From JAWKTM01 sp041399085 (GTDB taxonomy: Bacteria; Planctomycetota; Planctomycetia; Pirellulales; Pirellulaceae): 42,549 bases of DNA. How positions within the stretch are numbered: the stretch's first letter is position 1; each line of letters opens with the position of its first letter. Location of the stretch: positions 1-42,549 of the forward strand of contig JAWKTM010000062.1 in the NCBI GenBank assembly GCA_041399085.1. The letters run 5' to 3'. The position numbers were made by a program, and so were the translations under genes. Below the pieces are notes generated by a model. The model was not told where the DNA came from and did no database searches. It saw nothing but the letters and a program-made list of their open reading frames with translations. Shown here in pieces: positions 1 to 7,859 of the stretch.

Positions 1-757
1 CGAACGATTCGGCGGGCACCACGCGCAAGTCGATTTGCAGACCCGTACCCAACCGCACCGACATCTTCGTTTCGCCGCGACCGATCACGTCGGCCACGCC
101 CGGAAATTGGCCGAAGCGATCCATGACTTCCGCGGGATTGGTCGAGTCGACCAACACATCCAAATCGCCGACCGTCTCGCGTCCGCGTCGATAGCTGCCG
201 GCCAATTCCAGTTGCCGCACGCCTTGGCAAGCCGCGAGATGTTCGCGCAGCGCGTCGGCAATTTGATCGGCGTCCGCCCAGTAGATTCGCTGGTTGGCGG
301 CCGCGGCGATCGCCATTCCGTCCAAGATCGCTTGCTCGGTCTTCGCGCCAAATCCTTTTAGCCCGCGCACTTGGCCCGCTTCGCAAGCCGCCCGCAGTTC
401 GTCCAGCGAGCTGATCTTCAGTTCGTGGAACAGCGCGGCGGCCTTCTTCGGTCCCAGGCCCGGAATGCGCAGCAACGCCAAGACGCTTTCCGGCACTTTG
501 GCCCGCAGTTCGTCCAACTGCTTGAGCGAACCGGTTTGCACCAGTTCGACGCATTTGTGGGCCGTACTTTCGCCAATCCCGTCGATCGACTCCAGCCGCT
601 TGGGATCGGTCTCGCACAGCGCCGCAATCGATTCGTGATAGTCGCGAATCGCCCGCGCGCTGTTGCGATAAGCCCGCACGCGGAACGAGTTGGCTCCTTG
701 AAACTCCAACAAATCGGCCAGCAACTCGAACGTCTCGGCGATCTGCGCGTTGGTCAT
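1..757 (-). CDS. polX: DNA polymerase X family protein (PolX), N-terminal part
   Basis: This is a family X DNA polymerase, a gap-filling repair enzyme. The reading frame begins with MTNAQIAETFELLADLLE and runs off the left edge, so only about 252 N-terminal residues are present. Residues 1-70 match the helical N-terminal domain (FRVRAYRNSARAI). Helix-hairpin-helix DNA-binding segments follow (IDGIGESTA, IPGLGPKKAAALF, LKGFGAKTE). The nucleotidyltransferase signature GSYRRGRETVGDLDVLV, with the metal-binding GDxD, lies near residues 186-202. In bacterial PolX a C-terminal PHP phosphoesterase domain normally follows; it would lie outside the window. The start ATG is 61 bases after the stop of the upstream methyltransferase gene on the same strand, so co-transcription is possible. 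The family call is firm. Confidence 0.9.
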   Translation of the reverse strand, partial: MTNAQIAETFELLADLLEFQGANSFRVRAYRNSARAIRDYHESIAALCETDPKRLESIDGIGESTAHKCVELVQTGSLKQLDELRAKVPESVLALLRIPGLGPKKAAALFHELKISSLDELRAACEAGQVRGLKGFGAKTEQAILDGMAIAAAANQRIYWADADQIADALREHLAACQGVRQLELAGSYRRGRETVGDLDVLVDSTNPAEVMDRFGQFPGVADVIGRGETKMSVRLGTGLQIDLRVVPAESF

Positions 758-818
758 GGCGTCTCCTGATTCGCCCGCTGGGCGACGTCGCTGTACGGGC
801 GATTCCGCGAGCCGCGAA

Positions 819-1517
819 CTACGGCATCACCTTTTTGAACCGCGTGAAGTAGTTGTCCTTGAGCAAATCGCGTTCGTCGATCTTCTCGAATCCCGCTTCG
901 GCGACTTCCTTCTCGAACACTTCCTGGCCAGCTCGCACGTGGCCGAGAATCCAATCCGAGCTTTCGCCTTCGACTCGCTCGAAGTCGATCAGCACGACCG
1001 TGCCGCCCGGTCGCAGCGCCCGATGGATCGAGCTCATCGTCTTGTGCGGGAATTCAAAGTGATGGTAGGTATCGCAGATGAAGACCACGTCGACACTGTT
1101 CGGCGGCAAGTTGGTCGAGTCGCCCGAGGCCACGACGCCGATCACATTGTTCAGCCCGGCGGCTCGCGACGAGTCGCGGACGTGATCGACAAAGTTGCGA
1201 GCGATATCGACGGCGTACACGCGTCCTTCCGGACCCACTTGTTCGGCGAACAGACGCGTGAACAAACCCGTCCCGGCTCCGACATCGGCGATCAACATGC
1301 CGGGCTTCACTTCGCAAGCGGCGACGATCGCTTCGCGCCGATCGTAAACCTCGCGGCCTTCCTTCTCGAACCGCTCGACGAACGACGAAACGTTCGGCGC
1401 TTGGAACGAGTCGTTGATGCCCGGATTCACACTTTTCTCCTGGGCAACCGCCGCCGTGACGTAAGACAACGCCACGGCCGTCACGAGGCCCAGCCGTATT
1501 GAATATCGAACCTGCAT
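819..1517 (-). CDS. Exported class I SAM-dependent methyltransferase
   Basis: A 232-residue protein with a Rossmann-type methyltransferase fold. The SAM-binding motif I is ADVGAGTGLFTRLFAE near residue 78, followed by the acidic VYAVDI and a later RPGGTVVLIDFER strand. Residues 1-26 (MQVRYSIRLGLVTAVALSYVTAAVAQ) look like a Sec signal peptide with an AVA|Q-type cleavage site. The start is set by AGGAG seven bases before the ATG at 1517; a longer in-frame start upstream would bury this signal. The segment CDTYHHFEFPHKTMSSIHRALRP resembles the UbiE/Methyltransf_11 region. Substrate unknown. An exported SAM-dependent enzyme is odd because SAM is cytoplasmic. It lies upstream of polX on the same strand and is divergent from the cyclophilin gene. 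Confidence 0.8.
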   Translation of the reverse strand: MQVRYSIRLGLVTAVALSYVTAAVAQEKSVNPGINDSFQAPNVSSFVERFEKEGREVYDRREAIVAACEVKPGMLIADVGAGTGLFTRLFAEQVGPEGRVYAVDIARNFVDHVRDSSRAAGLNNVIGVVASGDSTNLPPNSVDVVFICDTYHHFEFPHKTMSSIHRALRPGGTVVLIDFERVEGESSDWILGHVRAGQEVFEKEVAEAGFEKIDERDLLKDNYFTRFKKVMP

Positions 1518-1809
1518 GCAATTTCTCCTGCCATTTTCGGTCAGCCTGAAAACCATCGCCGACATTGTAATCGCCGCATCGCCGCCCGCCCTACGGCCCC
1601 GCGGGCTTAAGCGACGAGACCCGTTCGGAAGGATCGTATTTCCGCATGTTCGAGCGAAGTTTCAACGAAATCGCTGTTGCACGATTCGCGGGAACAACCG
1701 ATCATGTCCAGCCCTGTTTTCGCACGACCGTGCGACTGTCGGCCGAGCGACCCGCAATCGCTGGCCACGAACCGCTCAAGCCCACGCGTTTTGGCAAGGA
1801 GGCCTAATC
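1518..1809. other. Divergent intergenic region, no gene recognised
   Basis: This gap separates the minus-strand methyltransferase start from the plus-strand cyclophilin start, so both promoters should lie here. I could not pick a convincing -35/-10 pair on either strand. A short hairpin, CGCAC-GACC-GTGCG, lies near 1719-1732. The open frame that extends the cyclophilin upstream to 1516 is not supported, because the lipoprotein signal and a strong ribosome binding site mark 1810 as the start. Confidence 0.4.
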
Positions 1810-2547
1810 ATGCTGGCACAACGTTCGACCCTGCTGGCCCTGTTCCTGTCGGCGGCCACGATTCTCGGAGCGACTGGCTGCGGCGGCGGTTCTTCGGAAT
1901 CCGTGCCAACCGCCAACATTGGCGGCGAGAACACCAGCACGCCGGCGAATGATCCGCAACGCGTGGAACGTCCCGTCGTGCTGACTTCGCAAGAGTCGCA
2001 GTCGCCAGCCGCCAGCGTCAAAAGTCCAGCCGAGCTGAAACCGCGTGTCGTGCTCAAGACGACCTTGGGCAACATCACGATCGAACTCGATTCAGAAAAG
2101 GCGCCCGTCACCGTCGACAACTTCCTGGCGGGCTATGTCGACCGCGATTTCTACACCGGCACGATCTTCCATCACGTCGATCCGACCAGCTTGGTCGCCG
2201 CCGGCGGGTTCACCGAGGATTTGACGGCGAAACCCGTTCGAGCTCATATCCGCTGCGAAGCCGACAATGGGTTGTCGAACGTGCGCGGCACCGTGACGAT
2301 GGCTCGCGAGCCGAGTTATCCCGACAGCGCCACGTCGCAGTTCATGATTAACATGGCCGACAACACCTATCTGGATCATCAGAACGACGACGATCCCGAA
2401 GCGTTCGGCTACTGCGTATTTGGCCGCGTGGTCGAAGGCATGGACGTGGTCGATCAGATCGCTGCCACTCCGGCCGAAGCGAACGGCGACTTTCCCGCGC
2501 TGCCCAAGACGCCGGTCGTGATCCAAGCGATCGAACGGGTTCAGTAA
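1810..2547 (+). CDS. Cyclophilin-type peptidyl-prolyl isomerase, lipoprotein
   Basis: A 245-residue peptidyl-prolyl cis-trans isomerase of the cyclophilin family, predicted to assist folding outside the cytoplasm. The start ATG at 1810 follows AAGGAGG. It gives a lipoprotein signal (MLAQRSTLLALFLSAATILGATGC) with the lipidated Cys about residue 23. A Gly/Ser/Pro-rich low-complexity linker runs to about residue 75. The isomerase domain then starts at VVLKTTLGNITIELDSEKAPVTVDNF. It contains the RGTVTMAREPSYPDSATSQFMINMADN core and ends with FGRVVEGMDVVDQIA. The strand FYTGTIFHHVDP has His where many cyclophilins have Arg (FHRVI), so catalytic efficiency may be altered; this residue varies in bacterial homologues. 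Convergent with the next gene. Confidence 0.88.
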   Translation: MLAQRSTLLALFLSAATILGATGCGGGSSESVPTANIGGENTSTPANDPQRVERPVVLTSQESQSPAASVKSPAELKPRVVLKTTLGNITIELDSEKAPVTVDNFLAGYVDRDFYTGTIFHHVDPTSLVAAGGFTEDLTAKPVRAHIRCEADNGLSNVRGTVTMAREPSYPDSATSQFMINMADNTYLDHQNDDDPEAFGYCVFGRVVEGMDVVDQIAATPAEANGDFPALPKTPVVIQAIERVQ

Positions 2548-2590
2548 ACCGCGTCGATCGCAACGGCCTCCTTGGGTCGATCGCAATCGC

Positions 2591-3205
2591 CTACTTGGCT
2601 TGCCGAACCGCCGCGGCCTGATCGTAACTGGCCTTCAACGCCGCCATGAACGCGTCGATCGTGTAGAGGCGGCCGGTTGGCTGGTCGTAATCCTTGACCA
2701 CGCGATCACGGCTGTTTCTCTTTCGCGGCAGCAGTTCCACCAAGTCCGGGACGGCGCGGGCCGTCTCCTTCTTCGCATAGCGTTCGGCGTCGGGCAGCTT
2801 GATCAGATCGCGGATCAACGCCTGCCCGCCTGACTCGCGGCTGATGCGATCCAATCGGTCGTAGATCAATTCTTCGCTGGCCACTTTTCGCATGAACAAA
2901 GTGCCTCGTTCGCTGCGTAGTTGCTGTACCAGGAACTCGGAAGCCGCCGGAACTTGGCGCAGCAACTCGGCTCGATCGGCCGGCTCCCAATGAATCTGCT
3001 TGGACATGCTCTCGAACAACGGCGAGACTTCCGCCTGCGAAAGTAGATCGGTTCGCTCGAAGTCCGGCAGCGATTGGAAGTGGATTTCCGCCAAACCGAG
3101 AACTTGGCCCCAGGATGGGAAAATCTTCGATTGCGCCCGGGACACTTCAGGACAGGAAGTCATGAACGTTAGAACCAAGAATCCAGCCAACCCAATTCTT
3201 CGCAT
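2591..3205 (-). CDS. Exported protein of unknown function
   Basis: A 204-residue protein with an N-terminal signal peptide (MRRIGLAGFLVLTFMTSCPEVSRAQ). Cleavage after SRA is likely; the TSCPEV Cys is a poor lipobox. The mature part is charged and predicted mostly helical, without a domain I recognise. Motifs that can be seen are PSWGQVLGLAEIHFQSLPDF near the N-terminus, VASEELIYDRLDRISRESGG in the middle, and DYDQPTGRLYTIDAFMAALK near the C-terminus. It is convergent with the cyclophilin lipoprotein gene. Codon use matches the neighbours, so it looks like a resident gene. No function is proposed. Confidence 0.7.
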   Translation of the reverse strand: MRRIGLAGFLVLTFMTSCPEVSRAQSKIFPSWGQVLGLAEIHFQSLPDFERTDLLSQAEVSPLFESMSKQIHWEPADRAELLRQVPAASEFLVQQLRSERGTLFMRKVASEELIYDRLDRISRESGGQALIRDLIKLPDAERYAKKETARAVPDLVELLPRKRNSRDRVVKDYDQPTGRLYTIDAFMAALKASYDQAAAVRQAK

Positions 3206-3352
3206 TACTGCCTCAACCTATGTTGCCGCAACAGTTTCCGTCCTCGGCGACGTAACCGTCAAACGGACCAGTTGTAACGTTTGTCACGCTAGCAACGACG
3301 GATTCGCCGCCGTCGATGCGTCACGAAGGGATGGGATTATTCCTGTAAGTTG

Positions 3353-3381
3353 TTGAAAAAGCGTAGCTCATGCTTTACCAT
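3353..3381 (+). promoter_or_regulatory. Candidate sigma-70 type promoter for the zinc-ribbon gene
   Basis: TTGAAA at 3353-3358 and TACCAT at 3376-3381 are separated by 17 bases. They match the sigma-70 consensus at five and four of six positions. Transcription would begin about 3388 and leave a ~45-base leader before the ATG at 3433. Confidence 0.4.
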
Positions 3382-3432
3382 GACCTCCGCCTTTTCTCTT
3401 GTCTCGTGGCGCGGTAGTAGGAGATGCCGAAC

Positions 3433-3663
3433 ATGTCTAGAGCCACTTACTTCGTTCAGGAATGCCCGACTTGCGGCAGGATGTTGCAAATCCGCGTCGA
3501 GTATCTCGGCAAGACAATGGTTTGCCAACATTGTCGAGGCGAGTTCGATGCTCGGGATCCCGCAACATTGCCTCCCGCCGCGAATCTATCGAACAGCATG
3601 CTGCTCGATCGGGCGGAACAGCTACTCGGCAGCGGCGTTGATGGTCGCCTCCGAGTCAGCTAA
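3433..3663 (+). CDS. Small zinc-ribbon protein
   Basis: A 76-residue protein beginning MSRATYFVQECPTCGRMLQI. The start at 3433 lies nine bases after GGAG; an upstream in-frame ATG at 3424 directly abuts that ribosome binding site and is less likely. Two CxxC knuckles (CPTCGR near residue 11 and CQHCRGEF near residue 32) should bind one zinc. The spacing and the RVEYLGKTMVCQHC core resemble a short zinc-ribbon module common in planctomycete proteins, sometimes fused to other domains. The tail (LLDRAEQLLGSG) is probably helical. No catalytic domain is present, so it may act by binding a nucleic acid or protein partner; that is inference. Monocistronic by context. Confidence 0.7.
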   Translation: MSRATYFVQECPTCGRMLQIRVEYLGKTMVCQHCRGEFDARDPATLPPAANLSNSMLLDRAEQLLGSGVDGRLRVS

Positions 3664-3767
3664 TCGTTTGCACTTTTGGGCGTGTCATGCATCCCGCGTA
3701 GCCTCCGCTGGAATTGACCGCATGGCACGCCTCGCCGGCGAGCGCCGATTGCCGCTCACCAATCCAT

Positions 3768-5054
3768 TCATCGGCCGCAAACGCGTCGCAAGTCTTCAAA
3801 GAATCGGGGATAAGTTTTCTCGGTGCAGCGCGGATTCAAAATCACCACGCCGGGCGTTCTTAATCCCACAAGCGCCAGACTCATCGCCATCCGATGATCG
3901 TTATACGTCTCGATCTCCGCGCCATGCAGGCCGGATTCCGGCGGCGTAATTCGCAGGCCGTCCGAGCTTTCCTCGACCGTCGCCCCGAACTTGCGTAGCT
4001 CGCGGGCCAAGTCGCCGATCCGGTCCGTTTCCTTGTGCCGGATATGTCCCACGTGTGTGATCGTGGTCGGACCTTCGGCAAACAACGCCACCGCGCCCAA
4101 AGTTTGCACGGTGTCGCTGATCGCGTTCATGTCGACGTCGATGCCGCGAAGCCGGCCGCCGCGAACCATCATCCCATCCGCCGAAGCCGTTACCTCGCAA
4201 CCCATCGTCCGCAAACAATCGCAGAAGGCCACGTCGCCTTGCAGCGCATCGGGCGTCAGACCCTCGACCGTCACTTCACCGCCCGAAATCGCGGCCGCCG
4301 CCCAGAAGTAGCTGGCCGCGGAAGCATCCGGCTCGATCGAATATTGCCGCCCGGTATAAGCCGTCGGAGCGGCGATCGAGAACCGCCGCAGATCCTCCGC
4401 CGCGTCGACCTCGACGCCAAACGATCGCATCACCGCCAGAGTCATCTCGACATACGGCTTCGATACCAGCTCGCCATCGACCTCGATCGTGACCGGTCGA
4501 TCGGCGTAAGGAACCGCCATCAGCAGGCCGCTCAAGAACTGGCTGGAGATGTCGCCGCGCACTCGCGTTGTGCCGCCGCGCAAACCGCTGGCTTCGATCA
4601 CGACCGGCGGGCAGTCGTTGCCCGTTTCGCTGGTCGCTCGCGCGCCGAGCTGATTCAGTGCCGCCAGCAAATCGCCGATCGGACGTTGACGCATCCGCTC
4701 GATGCCGTCCAGGCGAAATCGGCCGCGAGCCGCACTGACCATCGCAGCCAGAAAACGAATCGACGTGCCGCTGTTGGCGACGAACAAATCGGCTTCGGCC
4801 ACGGGGATTCGGCCGCCGCAACCGTCGACCACGATCGTCGCCGCGTCCCAATCACACGCCACGTGAATGCCCAGCCGCCGCAGACTTTCGCACATCACGC
4901 GCGTGTCTTCACTGTCCAGCGCGCCAGTCAACGTCGATCGACCGCTGGCAAGCGCCGCGCAGGCCAACGCCCGGTTCGTCAAGCTCTTCGACCCCGGGGG
5001 CCGAATCGAAGCGTGAATCGGCCCGCACGTTTCTATGGCAATCCGATCGTTCAC
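3768..5054 (-). CDS. aroA: 3-phosphoshikimate 1-carboxyvinyltransferase (EPSP synthase)
   Basis: EPSP synthase transfers enolpyruvate from PEP to shikimate-3-phosphate, the sixth step of the shikimate pathway. The GTG at 5054 overlaps the upstream stop as GTGA and gives 428 residues, close to the usual ~427. A second GTG at 5072 would add six residues. Family motifs appear in order: PPGSKSLTNRALACAALASG with the catalytic Lys, NSGTSIRF (PEP site), RMRQRPIGDLLAALNQLGA, GDISSQFLSGLL (shikimate-3-P site), AISDTVQTLG with the catalytic Asp, HIRHKETDRI with the catalytic Glu, and YNDHRMAMSLALVG. The position of E. coli Pro101 is Phe (RFL), as in many non-enterobacterial forms. It is the last gene of a run with two exported proteins upstream, an unexpected partnership. 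Confidence 0.95.
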   Translation of the reverse strand: MNDRIAIETCGPIHASIRPPGSKSLTNRALACAALASGRSTLTGALDSEDTRVMCESLRRLGIHVACDWDAATIVVDGCGGRIPVAEADLFVANSGTSIRFLAAMVSAARGRFRLDGIERMRQRPIGDLLAALNQLGARATSETGNDCPPVVIEASGLRGGTTRVRGDISSQFLSGLLMAVPYADRPVTIEVDGELVSKPYVEMTLAVMRSFGVEVDAAEDLRRFSIAAPTAYTGRQYSIEPDASAASYFWAAAAISGGEVTVEGLTPDALQGDVAFCDCLRTMGCEVTASADGMMVRGGRLRGIDVDMNAISDTVQTLGAVALFAEGPTTITHVGHIRHKETDRIGDLARELRKFGATVEESSDGLRITPPESGLHGAEIETYNDHRMAMSLALVGLRTPGVVILNPRCTEKTYPRFFEDLRRVCGR

Positions 5055-6253
5055 GGCGAGGCAATCTTCCACAACTGCCCCTTCGTCCGCACGAACATCG
5101 CGTCGCCGACAATCGCCGGCGTGCCCATCACACCTTGGCCGAATTCGTTGGTCGCGGCCAACTCACCTTTCTCGCCAAGCTTGACCACATGAGCCGTGCC
5201 GTCGGCGTTGATTGCGTACAAGTGCTCGCCCGCGATGACCGGCGTGGCCCAATGTTGCCCGGCCAAACGCAATTGCCACAGCACATCGCCCGACTCCAGA
5301 TCGCCGCACTTCAACACGCCGCTGGCCAGCACGTAGACCTTGCCGTCATGAGCCACCGGGCTTGGCGAACCGGGACGCAGCCGATTCTCGTCCCAAGCCA
5401 ACTCGGGCGAGTTCGATTCGTCCGACAACTTCAACGCCGTGATGCCGTTCGACGGAACGAGCAACCAACCGTCGCTCATCAAGCTCGACGGAATCCCCGA
5501 GCACTGCGTTTCGTAACGCCACAGCACTTCGCCCGTCATCGGCTCGACCGCCGTCAGACCATCGTGCGATTGCAGCAACACCGACTCGCCCCGCTTGCCG
5601 CCGGCCGGCAACACCACGGGCGACGACCAATTGGCCCCGGTCGGCCGCTCCATTCGCCACCGCGTTTCGCCCGTCTTGGTGTCGATTCCCGCCGCGAACG
5701 AATCGCCCTGGTTTTCAATCTGCACGACCACCGTCTCGCCGCTCACGACCGGCGACGACGACATGCCGATATCGTTGCCCGCCTTGGGATAGTCGAAAGC
5801 CAGCCCGCGATACCATTGCAGATTCCCGTCCAGGTCCAGGCAGATCAAATCGTTGGACGAGAAGAACGCAAACACTCGCTCGCCGTCGCTGGCCGGCGTC
5901 GGGGCGGCGTTAGCGCTCGTCGGATGCGTGGCGGTTCGGCCGGTCGCCCAAAACGTTCGCCGCCAAATCTGCTCGCCCGATTCGGCATCGAAACAGAAGA
6001 CGTTCAGCATCTGTTGCCGAGCCCCTTCGTCGCTGGTCACGAACACGCGACCGCCGACCACAATCGGGCCCGACACGCCCTTGCCCGGCACGTCGACTTT
6101 CCAAGCCACGTTTTTACCGTCGCTCCAGTCCGTCGGCAGCTTGGCGCTGGCCGCGACACTGCCGCTGTTCGGTCCGCGAAATTGCGGCCAATCGGCGGCC
6201 AATTGAGTACTGAGAAACACAAGTCCGATCAACACAAAAGCGATGGATCGCAT
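5051..6253 (-). CDS. Exported PQQ-like beta-propeller repeat protein
   Basis: A 400-residue outer-wall or periplasmic protein. The start ATG at 6253 follows GAGG and opens a signal peptide (MRSIAFVLIGLVFLSTQLAA). The next residues, DWPQFRGPNSG, are the usual opening of the large planctomycete family of PQQ-binding-like propellers. Blades recur as a strand plus 'W' pattern: VAWKVDVPGKGVSGPIVVGG, EQIWRRTFW, GNLQWYRGLAFDYP, GETRWRMERP, GEVLWRYETQ, GDVLWQLRLAGQHWATPVIAG. No catalytic residues of quinoprotein dehydrogenases were found, so a binding or scaffolding role is likelier than catalysis. Its stop overlaps the aroA start by four bases. The gene upstream (exported, 391 residues) ends 82 bases before this start. 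Confidence 0.85.
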   Translation of the reverse strand: MRSIAFVLIGLVFLSTQLAADWPQFRGPNSGSVAASAKLPTDWSDGKNVAWKVDVPGKGVSGPIVVGGRVFVTSDEGARQQMLNVFCFDAESGEQIWRRTFWATGRTATHPTSANAAPTPASDGERVFAFFSSNDLICLDLDGNLQWYRGLAFDYPKAGNDIGMSSSPVVSGETVVVQIENQGDSFAAGIDTKTGETRWRMERPTGANWSSPVVLPAGGKRGESVLLQSHDGLTAVEPMTGEVLWRYETQCSGIPSSLMSDGWLLVPSNGITALKLSDESNSPELAWDENRLRPGSPSPVAHDGKVYVLASGVLKCGDLESGDVLWQLRLAGQHWATPVIAGEHLYAINADGTAHVVKLGEKGELAATNEFGQGVMGTPAIVGDAMFVRTKGQLWKIASP

Positions 6254-6335
6254 GGCGGCCTCGCAAACCTGATAAGAATGAAAAAGCAATGCAAACGCGG
6301 AGGAAGTGCGACCGTTCGGCCGCGCGGTAAGCCAA

Positions 6336-7511
6336 CTAGCGCGACGAGACTTGCGTCTTGCCCGGCCGATCGGCGCTCAGAATCGCCGTGCCCAGATGGT
6401 CGCACACACGCAACTGAAATTGCCAACGCTGCGCCCAATCTTCGGTTTGCTCGTTTTGAGCCACCTTCACCAAAATCTGATTGCGGCCCGCCTTCAGCCG
6501 CCCTTGGCCCACGTACTGATCGATCGCGGTGCCGGCGTGATACACGTGGTTCGCCGTCAGCAGCTCGCCGTTCAACCACACCTTATTACCGTTGATGCAG
6601 CCGAGCCGAATATCGACGTCTCGCGCGGTCGGCGAATCGAACTCGGCATAGGCATAGCCGATCGCACCCATGTGCTTGCCGATCGCCTTGTTCAAGTCGA
6701 CCGTGCCGTAAGCGTCGTCGGTCGTGTGCTCGAACCACTTCACATCGCCATTCAAACCCGGATAAGTCGCCTGCAAGTCGATCTCCTTCTCGGGCGGATA
6801 GGCGACGTCGAATCCCTTCTTCTCGCGATTATCGAACGGCCCGATCAGATGCCAACGCATGACGAACCCAAAATGGCTCGGCAAGTCGACCGGCTGATTC
6901 AGCTTCTTCAGCTCGTCGGCCGCCGCATCGATTTGGTCCGTATCGCGAGCCGCCGTGAGCGCCGTGCGGTACGCCTCGGCCGCGTCCGCCTGACGAGCTT
7001 CGTCTTTCACCAAGGCCGCGGCCTTGTCGAGCGCCTCGGCCACCGCCAGCCGACGCAGCTCCATGCTCGGATCGTTCAGAAACGTCGGAACCAACTGCTC
7101 GCGAGCCGCCGGCTGCTCGGCCACAATCATCTCGAAAGCCGCCTGTCGACCGCGTGGCGAGTGCTTCGTATCGGCCAGAAACTTCTCCAACTGGTCCAGC
7201 GGCAACGATTCCTTCTGCCCGGCCGCTCGCTGGGCAATCGTTTCCGCGGCGGCTCGAATCCAATTGGCCGCCAAGTCATCGGCGCCGTCCATCCCGGCCA
7301 ACACTTGCGGCAGATCGGCGACATCGGCCTTCGCCAGTTCGCTCCAAGCGGCAATGGCCTCGCGATGTCCGACCCCCTTGGGCTCGACCGCGCGAATGGT
7401 TTTTGTCAGTTGATCGATGTTCTCGGCGGCTTGGCACAAGCCACGTTCGCCAGCCGCGCTCACAACCAACAGCACCGCGGCCCAACGGCCGATGCGACTA
7501 TACATTCTCAT
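6336..7511 (-). CDS. Exported protein with C-terminal galactose-binding-like domain
   Basis: A 391-residue protein starting MRMYSRIGRWAAVLLVVSAAGERGLCQ, a signal peptide. An open frame continues upstream to 8162 but runs through repeats and is not protein-like, so the start is placed at 7511 (or 7505). Residues ~30-230 are Ala- and charge-rich and predicted helical (EAIAAWSELAKADVADL, PRGRQAAFEMIVAEQPAA), resembling HEAT-like solenoids. From about residue 240 a beta-rich module begins: WHLIGPFDNREKKGFDVAYP, then GCINGNKVWLNGELL and LKAGRNQILVKV. This is the pattern of the jelly-roll carbohydrate-binding region often seen in planctomycete exported proteins and glycosidases. No catalytic motif was seen. 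Probably co-transcribed with the beta-propeller gene. Confidence 0.72.
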   Translation of the reverse strand: MRMYSRIGRWAAVLLVVSAAGERGLCQAAENIDQLTKTIRAVEPKGVGHREAIAAWSELAKADVADLPQVLAGMDGADDLAANWIRAAAETIAQRAAGQKESLPLDQLEKFLADTKHSPRGRQAAFEMIVAEQPAAREQLVPTFLNDPSMELRRLAVAEALDKAAALVKDEARQADAAEAYRTALTAARDTDQIDAAADELKKLNQPVDLPSHFGFVMRWHLIGPFDNREKKGFDVAYPPEKEIDLQATYPGLNGDVKWFEHTTDDAYGTVDLNKAIGKHMGAIGYAYAEFDSPTARDVDIRLGCINGNKVWLNGELLTANHVYHAGTAIDQYVGQGRLKAGRNQILVKVAQNEQTEDWAQRWQFQLRVCDHLGTAILSADRPGKTQVSSR

Positions 7512-7635
7512 GGCAACTCGTCTTGTCTCGCACGCGTGGAATCGGGCAACCCAGACCAGCGGCCCCTCGCCCGCCCGGTCAACGAGCCCGAATTGTAAAC
7601 CAAGCCAACCGCCGCGCAGAGTCCCGAGCGCGCCC

Positions 7636-7816
7636 GCCACGCAACATAAAAGCGGCAGTGCGCAAGCACTCCGGTTACGCCCACCCACGCGCGTAAGCCA
7701 CGCAACACAAAAGCGGCAGCGGTAAAGCACCCGGTTACGCCCACGGCGTAAGCCACGCAACATAAAAAAGCGGCAGCGGCAAGCACTCCGGTTACACTCA
7801 CGGCGCAAGCCACGCC
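7636..7816. repeat. Three-copy tandem repeat, ~55-61 bp unit
   Basis: Three successive copies begin at 7636, 7697 and 7752, with a partial fourth at the right end. Each opens GCCACGCAACA, then AAAAGCGGCAG, a CAAGCAC-like core and CCGGTTACGCCCAC, and ends with a GCGTAAGCC-like junction to the next copy. Copies differ by point changes and small indels (spacing 61, 55 and ~57 bases). It has no coding signature and sits directly upstream of the 7511 gene start. Confidence 0.8.
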
Positions 7817-7859
7817 TGCAATCATGACTCTGGGCGTGCCACCCGCCCCGATCGCCCCC

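Noticed and set aside
2548..2590. Terminator between the convergent cyclophilin and unknown exported genes.
   Set aside because: The repeated GTCGATCGCAA gives only a six-base self-complementary core and no T-run follows on either strand.
3722..3740. TGGCACG near the zinc-ribbon gene as a sigma-54 site.
   Set aside because: No TTGC follows at the correct distance and no downstream gene begins in that direction.
4035..7598. Long plus-strand open frames opposite aroA, the beta-propeller gene and its upstream neighbour (385, 486 and 430 codons).
   Set aside because: They are antisense shadows of GC-rich coding sequence; the minus-strand products have clear domains and the plus-strand translations are Arg-rich and unlike proteins.
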